Part shown: positions 62,301-64,000 of the stretch, piece by piece | Position numbering within the stretch: the first letter of the stretch is position 1 | How the letters are laid out: the number at the start of each line of letters is the position of its first letter | Assembly: GCF_004027225.2 (NCBI RefSeq) | Contig: NW_022651112.1 | Location: 62,001-126,000, forward strand | Length of the DNA stretch: 64,000 nt | DNA from: Strigops habroptila | Taxonomy: Eukaryota; Chordata; Aves; Psittaciformes; Psittacidae | Direction of reading: 5' to 3' | Translations under genes and position numbers: made by a program | Notes under the pieces: generated by a model | Seen by the model: only the letters and a program-made list of their open reading frames with translations | Database searches by the model: none | Told to the model about the DNA's origin: nothing

Positions 62301-64000
62301 CCCCCCCATTCCTTAAGACCCTCCAAAAGACCCCCCCCATTCCACTAGACAGCCCCCCCAAACACCCTCCCTTCTCTTAGAGACCCCCCCATTACTAAGC
62401 CACCCCCCCAAAGATGCCAATTCTGCTATAGGACCCCCCTTTTCCCCCCTAAAGACTCCCGCTTCTCTTAAAAGTACACCCCCTCCTTTGCCCCACTAAC
62501 CCCCCCCAACCCCTTCCAATAGAAAGACCCCCCAAAACCACCCCCCCATTCCCCTCTGGCCCCCCCCATTCCCCTCTGGCCTCCCCATCCCTACCTGCCC
62601 TCTTCCCGCCCTGGGGGGGGCTGGGGGCTGCCTTCTCCTCCTTGGGCACCAGCTTCTGCATGTCGGCCTGGCCGAACTCACACCCTGGGGGGAGGCTGGG
62701 GGGGGGGGAATGGGGGGTCACTGGGGTGCCCCATGGCGGGGGGGGGGCCCTTGACACCCCAAAGGCCCCCCCCACAATATCCCATAGGCGTAGGGATGCT
62801 CCTCTCCATTCATTTGCACCCCCCAACCCTTCCCGGCCCCCCAAGATCCTCCTTGACCCCCCCAGAATCCCCCTTAGACCCTCCTCAACCCCCCCCAAGA
62901 CTCTCCCCATGCCCCCCCAGCACCCCATAGACCCTCCTCAACCCCCCCAAACCCCTCCATGACTCTCTCCATGCACCCCCAAGTCCCCCATAGACCCACC
63001 TCAACCCCCTCCATAGACCCTCAAGCCCCCCACTCCCCCCAGACCCTCCCTGTGCCCCCACAGACCCTCCTCAACCCCCCCCAAGACCCTCCCCATCCCC
63101 CCCCAGCACCCCATAGACCCTCCTTAACCCCCCCAAACCCCTCCATAGACTGCCCTTAACCCCCCCAAACTCCTCCATAGACCCTCCTTAACCCCCCCAA
63201 ACCCCTCCATAGACCCCCAAGCCCCCCAAGACCCTCCCCATGCCCCCCCAGCACCCCATAAACCCTCCCTAACCCTCCCCAAACCCCTCTGTAGACCATC
63301 CTTAACCCCCCTAACCCCTCCATAGACCCTCCTTAACCCCCCCAAACCCCACCACAGACCATCCTTAACCCCCCCAAACCCCTCCATAGACCCCCAAGCC
63401 CCCCAAGACCCTCCCCATGCCCCCCCAGCACCCCATAAACCCTCCCTAACCCTCCCCAAACCCCTCTGTAGACCATCCTTAACCCCCCAACCCCCTCCAT
63501 AGACCCTCCTTAACCTCCCCAAACCCCACCATAGACCATCCTTAACCCCCCCCAAACCCCTCCATAGACCCTCCTCCCCCCCCCCCCCGCCCCAAGCGCC
63601 CCCCCGCACCTATTTGGGGTGCAGAGGGAGAGCAGCACCGTGCTCTCCCACACCAGGGAGCAGTAAAGCTGACTCAGCTTCCCCAGCACGCTCAGGCCCA
63701 ACTGGGAGCCCCACTGGTTCACCGAGATGGCCCGGATCTCACTCTGGGGGGGGGGGGGGAACAACAAAAGGCCACATTAAACCCCCCCATAGCCATGGGT
63801 ACACCCCCAAAATGGGGTGTATGAGGGGGGCACACCTCTCTTTACCTGCCCCACGCGGCACGTGTGGACGAACATCATGATGTAGGCATGGGCGGCCGTG
63901 AGGGCGTGCAGGAGGGGGGTGGCCTGGGCCGAGAGGGTGGCGTCGGGGACGCTGCCGGCCCCCGCCAGCTCCCGCAGCAGCACCGACCCCCCCGGAGCCT
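11357..64000 (-). CDS. HUWE1: HECT, UBA and WWE domain E3 ubiquitin-protein ligase HUWE1 (partial: N-terminal part lies beyond the right edge)
   Basis: Giant E3 ligase (MULE/ARF-BP1) that ubiquitylates p53, MCL1, MYC, histones and unassembled proteins (family knowledge). Fifty-nine coding exons are visible, about 10,490 nt or 3,495 codons, against about 4,370 residues for the full human protein. The first exon read (63,846-64,000) continues past the window edge. Exon coordinates are given in the block entries below. Every junction keeps phase; all introns are GT-AG except one GC-AG at 34,972. Domain order on the - strand: armadillo-like region, UBA (57,735-57,857), UIM (57,543-57,638), WWE (52,190-52,366), BH3-like (45,445-45,587), acidic tract (37,005-39,034), three UBMs (28,922-30,253) and HECT (11,357-16,671). 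Folded domains are almost identical to remembered mammalian sequence; linkers are diverged and proline/serine rich. Introns are mostly minisatellite. Confidence 0.98.
11520..12180. repeat. CATGTCCCATATCC repeat in the last HUWE1 intron
   Basis: Short units built from CCCATGTCC and CCCATATCC (about 10 bp each, merging into longer variants) fill the intron 11,460-12,188 that splits the catalytic Cys codon. Confidence 0.9.
12430..13150. repeat. TTTGGGGTGTTTTGGG array with a 145-bp duplication
   Basis: G/T-rich units fill the intron 12,380-13,162. A longer block starting GGCTTTTCTGGGGTG is duplicated at 12471 and 12616. Confidence 0.85.
13580..14120. repeat. GGGGACACCCC-type array in a HUWE1 intron
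   Basis: Units like GAGGGGACACCCCTGGGACA repeat with many variants across the intron 13,559-14,226. The unit contains GGGGACACCCC near-palindromes. Confidence 0.85.
14340..15300. repeat. About 20-bp array (GGGGTTCTACACCCCAAAA) in a HUWE1 intron
   Basis: About 960 bp of units alternating GGGGGTTCTACACC and CCCAAAA/CATGAGG. A longer block (CATCACCCCAGATGGGTGTC and onward) is duplicated near 15,019 and 15,150. It fills the intron 14,333-15,322. Confidence 0.85.
15650..16300. repeat. About 20-24-bp array (CTCTGGGTGGATTTGGGGTG) in a HUWE1 intron
   Basis: G/T-rich units throughout the intron 15,611-16,309. Toward the high end the unit lengthens to a 60-70 bp block containing CTGTGTGTTGGGGGC. Confidence 0.85.
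16840..18075. repeat. C/A-rich array with a near-identical 466-bp tandem duplication
   Basis: Units of CCCCAAACACCCCC and CCCATCACCCC fill the intron 16,672-18,086. A segment containing AATCCACGTCCCAATG begins at 17225 and again at 17691. The two 466-bp copies look almost identical by eye, suggesting a recent duplication or an active array. Confidence 0.85.
18340..19640. repeat. GGGGGTAATGGGGACCCCGGG array in a HUWE1 intron
   Basis: About 1.3 kb of units of 40-60 bp combining GGGGGTAATGGGG, ACCCCGGGAATGGGGG and GCACAGAGAGACATGG. It fills the intron 18,333-19,697 and leaves a 574-codon open frame on the - strand with no protein-like composition. Confidence 0.9.
20225..20985. repeat. Polypurine (GGA/GAA) tract of about 760 bp
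   Basis: The + strand is almost entirely G and A (GGAGGAAGAGAAGGAGG-like), so the HUWE1 sense strand is polypyrimidine here. It lies in the intron 20,136-21,007, close to the acceptor side of the exon at 20,039-20,135. Confidence 0.9.
21540..22190. repeat. GGGACAAGGGTTAACAGG / GTTGTCATCAGTAGG array
   Basis: Two alternating motifs of about 20 bp, repeated some 30 times in the intron 21,451-22,284. It is less GC-rich than neighbouring arrays. Confidence 0.9.
22920..23710. repeat. CCATCCCCATTCCTGTCC array in a HUWE1 intron
   Basis: Pyrimidine-rich units of about 18-20 bp, in blocks with CATCCAGATCCTCACCCCC, fill the intron 22,880-23,716. Confidence 0.9.
24400..25560. repeat. CCCCATAACATGCCCCAGACACC array with a duplicated block of about 514 bp
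   Basis: Units mixing CCCCATAACATG, CCCCCAAAACACC and CCCCATCAGGGACC fill the intron 24,336-25,572. A long block with CCCCCATAAAGGGCTCAAG occurs near 24,609 and again near 25,123. Confidence 0.85.
26214..27640. repeat. CAAATCAGGATCAAAC / CAAATTCAGTTC array, about 1.4 kb
   Basis: From 26,214 to about 26,990 the unit is CAAATCAGGAT(C) with CAAACCCAGCC. From about 27,000 to 27,640 it drifts to TCAAATTTGGTTCAAATTC. This is the longest AT-rich stretch in the window and fills the intron 26,168-27,676. Confidence 0.9.
27820..28860. repeat. Two adjoining G-rich arrays in one HUWE1 intron
   Basis: At 27,820-28,080 the unit is GGGGATGGGGGGGAATGGGG plus GATTGGGGTGCT. At 28,130-28,860 it is GGCTGGAATAGGGGTGCTGG, GCTGAATAGATCTGGGGGG and CTAGAACAGATGTGGGG, in higher-order blocks. 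The intron is 27,780-28,921. Confidence 0.9.
28922..30253 (-). other. HUWE1: HUWE1 ubiquitin-binding motif (UBM) exons
   Basis: Exons 30042-30253 and 28922-29210. Three UBM-like helices are visible, each with the Leu-Pro centre: [34 protein letters not shown] and [18 protein letters not shown]. UBMs bind the Leu8 face of ubiquitin (family knowledge). The following segment, [20 protein letters not shown] and [16 protein letters not shown], is essentially invariant. Confidence 0.96.
29280..30035. repeat. CCACCCC/CCGCCCC array (AAGCCCCACCCCCTTTGTAT) in a HUWE1 intron
   Basis: Units of about 22 bp: AAGCTCCACCCCCTTTGTAT and AAGCCCCGCCCCTTC. Each holds a CACCC or CCGCCC box of the SP/KLF type. It fills the intron 29,211-30,041. 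Confidence 0.9.
30254..30760. repeat. Minisatellite made of copies of the UBM exon acceptor
   Basis: The first 25 nt or so of the exon 30042-30253, plus its AG and flanking intron, recur upstream with AGs at 30367-30368, 30491-30492, 30639-30640 and 30743-30744; the real AG is 30254-30255. The copies translate as [28 protein letters not shown] and [10 protein letters not shown], against [10 protein letters not shown] in the real exon. Confidence 0.85.
31037..32694 (-). other. HUWE1: HUWE1 linker exons around the let-7f intron
   Basis: Exons in coding order: 32546-32694, 32398-32446, 31597-31815, 31260-31476 and 31037-31170. They encode a charged helix ([16 protein letters not shown]), a 49-nt micro-exon ([16 protein letters not shown]), a proline-rich linker, then the conserved [35 protein letters not shown] and [17 protein letters not shown] stretches ending in [17 protein letters not shown]. 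The function of this disordered part is not evident from the sequence. Confidence 0.94.
32194..32280 (-). ncRNA. MIRLET7F2: let-7f microRNA precursor (let-7f-2-like) in a HUWE1 intron
   Basis: The - strand of 32251-32272 is the 22-nt let-7f guide: it starts TGAGGTAGTAG and ends TTGTATAGTT. The opposite arm, 32201-32221, reads CTATACAGTC then TACTGTCTTCC, as expected for let-7f-3p. The loop (GGAGGGTCACACCCCCGTCT, then CGGAGATAA) resembles the let-7f-2 loop. The stem continues into GC pairs (CCGCG with CGCGG). Let-7 represses LIN28, RAS, HMGA2 and other growth genes; it is probably co-transcribed with HUWE1 from the intron 31,816-32,397. The mammalian partner miR-98 is not seen in this intron. 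Confidence 0.95.
32740..33600. repeat. About 125-130-bp minisatellite (GGTGGTGGTTTGGGGGG unit)
   Basis: About six to seven long units with GGGGACCCCCATGGTGG, GCACCAGATGATGGAG and GATGGTGGTGGTGGTTTGG. It fills the intron 32,695-33,615. Confidence 0.85.
33720..34965. repeat. Ten-unit CCAAT/GC-box minisatellite in a HUWE1 intron
   Basis: Units of 98-140 bp, each with CACGCCCCCTT, CTCCACCCC, AAGCCCCNCCCCTTTCC, TCCATCCTCTTTCCTTGC and CCCATTGGTTTGGGG. ATTGG-type boxes lie near 33,830, 33,953, 34,051, 34,191, 34,315 (ATCGG), 34,444, 34,543, 34,659, 34,792 and 34,919. It fills the GC-AG intron 33,706-34,972. Confidence 0.88.
35369..35550. repeat. Tandem copies of the exon 35522-35750 donor region
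   Basis: CTCACTCACCGCTGCAGG plus ATGAGGGGCGGGTTGGG occurs three times. Donor dinucleotides lie at 35376-35377, 35460-35461 and 35520-35521 (the real one), 84 and 60 bp apart. Upstream, 35,200-35,340 is another short G-rich repeat. Confidence 0.88.
35765..36720. repeat. GGGGATATGGGGTGTCAGGG array in a HUWE1 intron
   Basis: About 950 bp of GGGGATATGGGGGGTCAATGAT and GGGGATATGGGGTGTGAGGG units (about 40-47 bp), in the intron 35,751-37,004. The remainder, 36,720-37,000, is C-rich with a short direct repeat (GTGAACCCCTTC). Confidence 0.88.
37005..39648 (-). other. HUWE1: HUWE1 acidic tract and adjacent exons
   Basis: Exons in coding order: 39512-39648, 39351-39426, 39139-39237, 38901-39034 and 37005-37176. 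They encode [54 protein letters not shown], long Asp/Glu runs, [20 protein letters not shown] and [12 protein letters not shown]. The acidic stretch is interrupted by the 1.7-kb minisatellite intron 37,177-38,900. Confidence 0.95.
37190..38890. repeat. 1.7-kb higher-order minisatellite (about 167-bp units)
   Basis: Monomers such as TGAAATGGGGGGACCC, CAAAATGAGGGCATCTGGGC and TTGCAGCTCTGGAGC combine into blocks of about 167 bp (for example, TTGCAGCTCTGG at 38120 and 38287). The array leaves a 611-codon frame open on the - strand, continuous with the neighbouring exon in a different frame. Confidence 0.9.
39900..40865. repeat. 31-bp minisatellite (GGGGGTGCTATGGGGCACTAAG)
   Basis: About 30 copies. 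The period was measured as 31 bp between 40561, 40592 and 40623. It ends beside the donor of the exon 40883-41052. At 39,650-39,900 a weaker G-rich repeat is present. Confidence 0.9.
41110..41815. repeat. CCCACCACAACCCCTTGAGACC array in a HUWE1 intron
   Basis: C/A-rich units of about 15-23 bp (CCCATCAAGACCC, CACCACAACCCCTTGAG) throughout the intron 41,053-41,847. Confidence 0.88.
42040..42850. repeat. GGAGGCCACGTCAACCCCATG array in a HUWE1 intron
   Basis: About 20 units with CAACCCCATGGAG and GACTTCTCCCCACCATGG, in longer blocks of about 60-120 bp. It fills the intron 42,028-42,892. Confidence 0.88.
43115..44240. repeat. CCTTCTATGGGGGGGACACCC array in a HUWE1 intron
   Basis: About 1.1 kb of units such as GGGGACACCCAAACCTTCT and GGGGGACAGGGGACC. 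Toward 44,000-44,240 the unit changes to ATGGGGTGACAGGGGA. The intron is 43,105-44,308. Confidence 0.88.
44530..45270. repeat. About 29-30-bp minisatellite (GGGATGTGGAGGGGATCTTG)
   Basis: About 25 copies of GGGATGTGGAGGGGATCTTG with GGGGGCTCA, in the intron 44,518-45,285. Confidence 0.9.
45690..46480. repeat. CCCCAATTCCCCCCCATATGGGCACC array in a HUWE1 intron (unit shown split in evidence)
   Basis: C-rich units CCCCAATTCCCCC plus CATATGGGCACC, with a duplicated block (ATATGGGTACCCCATTCCC) at about 45,900 and 46,068. It fills the intron 45,588-46,593. Confidence 0.88.
46800..48260. repeat. Two minisatellites in one HUWE1 intron
   Basis: At 46,930-47,230 units of about 55-60 bp contain GGGACCCATAGGACTCTG and GGGATCCTGTTTTGGG. 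At 47,280-48,260 the unit is a 20-21-bp CCCCATTTGGGAGCCCCAGG. The intron is 46,762-48,290. Confidence 0.9.
48291..50802 (-). other. HUWE1: HUWE1 exons after the WWE domain
   Basis: Exons in coding order: 50658-50802, 49633-50030 and 48291-48486. They encode the end of the WWE module ([19 protein letters not shown]), a diverged charged then serine/proline-rich linker ([19 protein letters not shown]), and conserved armadillo-like text: [40 protein letters not shown] and [20 protein letters not shown]. Confidence 0.95.
48560..49620. repeat. CCCCAATTCCCCAATCCCAGTG array in a HUWE1 intron
   Basis: About 1 kb of CCCCAGGACCCCAATTCC and CCCAATCCCAGTGTCC units (about 28-30 bp, with longer blocks) in the intron 48,487-49,632. 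Confidence 0.88.
50100..51500. repeat. C-rich repeats flanking the exon 50658-50802
   Basis: At 50,100-50,640 there are long degenerate C/A-rich copies (CAATCCCAAATCCCCCCC). At 50,960-51,500 there is a CCTTTTCCCCTCCATCCCA / TCCTTCTCCACTCAATCCC array. Each fills its intron up to the CR1 element. Confidence 0.8.
51505..52040 (-). mobile_element. CR1 LINE 3' fragment (truncated)
   Basis: Read on the + strand it starts CATAGAACCACGGAATGG, continues GGCTGGAAAGGACCTTAAG, ATCATCCAGTTCCAACCCCC, GGGCAACCCATTCCAGC and GAACTTCTTCCTTATACCC, and ends in the conserved CTCCATGTCCTTGTGCTGAG zone. That is the complement of the CR1 3' region, so the element is on the - strand, in sense with HUWE1. No target-site duplication was recognised. 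It is 5'-truncated and non-coding, and its upper edge lies about 150 bp from the WWE exon. Confidence 0.9.
52190..52366 (-). other. HUWE1: HUWE1 WWE domain exon
   Basis: A 59-codon exon in phase 0 at both ends. It carries [36 protein letters not shown] and [18 protein letters not shown] domains bind iso-ADP-ribose of poly(ADP-ribose) (family knowledge). The W-W-E signature is partly W, W, E/Q here as in mammalian HUWE1. Confidence 0.97.
52480..54350. repeat. 20-bp minisatellite (CATCGTGTGGCACCCCAAGA) followed by a longer C-rich repeat
   Basis: At 52,490-53,930 there are about 70 copies of the 20-bp unit with higher-order blocks. One block with CACACTGTGGTACCC and CATCGCGTGGCACC appears near 52,745 and again near 53,173. 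At 53,930-54,350 the unit becomes GGACCCCACATGCACCCC. The intron is 52,367-54,473. Confidence 0.92.
54474..55580 (-). other. HUWE1: HUWE1 exons between UIM and WWE
   Basis: Exons in coding order: 55311-55580, 55072-55224, 54646-54773 and 54474-54555. A highly charged helix ([19 protein letters not shown]) is followed by armadillo-like helices: [58 protein letters not shown] and [19 protein letters not shown]. Confidence 0.96.
55615..57250. repeat. GTGGGAAATGGGGTTTGGGG array, about 1.6 kb
   Basis: Units GGGTGGGAAATGGGGTTTGG, GGTCCCAGAGGTACAAAATG and GGATTTAGGG, in variable order, fill the intron 55,581-57,542. Confidence 0.92.
58010..58540. repeat. 39-bp minisatellite (CCAAGAGCATCAGGAACACC)
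   Basis: About 13-14 copies. The period was measured as 39 bp between 58201 and 58240. Thirteen codons per unit keep long open frames on both strands. It lies in the intron 57,858-58,557, just below the exon 58558-58788. Confidence 0.92.
58850..59250. repeat. Purine-rich AAAGATTTGGGGTGAAGGAG array
   Basis: Units of about 25-30 bp with GATTTAGGGT and AAGGAGTAAAGATTT in the intron 58,789-59,541. The remaining 59,270-59,520 is C-rich and ends in CCTCTGCACCCCC repeats. Confidence 0.85.
60060..60865. repeat. CCGCCCC/CCACCCC array in a HUWE1 intron
   Basis: Units of about 15-25 bp: TTAGCTCCGCCCCTT, AAGCCCCGCCCCTTTC and TTTGGCTCCACCCCCTGCC. It has the same box composition as the arrays at 29,280 and 33,720. 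It fills the intron 59,988-60,868. Confidence 0.9.
61130..61620. repeat. About 34-bp minisatellite (GGGACCCCAAAATCCAGCCC)
   Basis: About 14 copies of GGGACCCCAAAATCCAGCCC plus TAAACCCCCCTCAAA, with CACAGCC/TACAGCC variants. It fills most of the intron 61,086-61,876. Confidence 0.9.
62130..63590. repeat. C-rich arrays on both sides of exon 62595-62695
   Basis: At 62,130-62,500 there is a degenerate CCCCCCAAAGACCCCC repeat. At 62,800-63,590 there are units CCCCTCCATAGACCCTCC, TTAACCCCCCCAAACC and CCCCATGCCCCCCCAGCACC, with a duplicated block of about 190 bp near 63,200 and 63,390. Confidence 0.85.

Larger units (their letters stand above)
60869..64000 (-). other. HUWE1: HUWE1 most N-terminal exons in the window
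   Basis: Exons in coding order: 63846-64000 (cut by the window edge), 63610-63743, 62595-62695, 61877-62086 and 60869-61085. They encode [58 protein letters not shown], a diverged Gly/Pro linker, [35 protein letters not shown] and [20 protein letters not shown]. This is the end of the large N-terminal armadillo region. Confidence 0.95.

Overview
The window looks like a gene-dense, very GC-rich piece of a bird genome, most likely a microchromosome or dot chromosome. Three things point that way: vertebrate multi-exon genes with very short introns, a single CR1 LINE 3' end of the avian type as the only recognisable transposable element, and introns filled with G- or C-rich minisatellites. The species cannot be fixed from sequence alone. 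There are no prokaryotic features.

Layout: (1) 1-1,715, + strand: the 3' part (six coding exons) of a 6-phosphofructo-2-kinase/fructose-2,6-bisphosphatase gene, PFKFB1 by synteny. (2) 1,743-3,770, - strand: a complete ten-exon MAGE/NSMCE3 gene of 248 codons, tail to tail with PFKFB1, with a CpG-rich promoter at 3,771-4,200. (3) 5,018-10,397, - strand: a complete 15-exon GNL3L gene (537 codons), a circularly permuted nucleolar GTPase. (4) 10,490-10,985: a tandem cluster of about 13 YY1-type CAAGATGGCGGC motifs upstream of GNL3L. (5) 11,041-64,000, - strand: 59 coding exons, about 3,495 codons, of the giant HECT ubiquitin ligase HUWE1. It contains all of the C-terminal part (UBA, UIM, WWE, BH3-like, acidic tract, three UBMs, HECT) and runs off the right edge before the N-terminal DUF908/DUF913 region. 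A let-7f hairpin lies inside a HUWE1 intron on the same strand, matching the mammalian let-7f-2 arrangement. The order HUWE1-GNL3L-MAGE-PFKFB1 is the same relative order I recall for the human Xp11.2 genes HUWE1, GNL3L, MAGED2/TRO and PFKFB1.

Exon boundaries below were read from GT-AG sites (one GC-AG), from reading-phase agreement across every junction, and from remembered family sequences. The exons account for about one fifth of HUWE1. The rest is a succession of mostly intron-specific minisatellites. The points most worth a second look are the YY1 array, an array of RFX X-box palindromes in a GNL3L intron, minisatellites that have copied real splice sites (a UBM exon acceptor and a donor at 35.5 kb), a ten-unit CCAAT/GC-box array in a HUWE1 intron, and a polyproline insertion in HUWE1.
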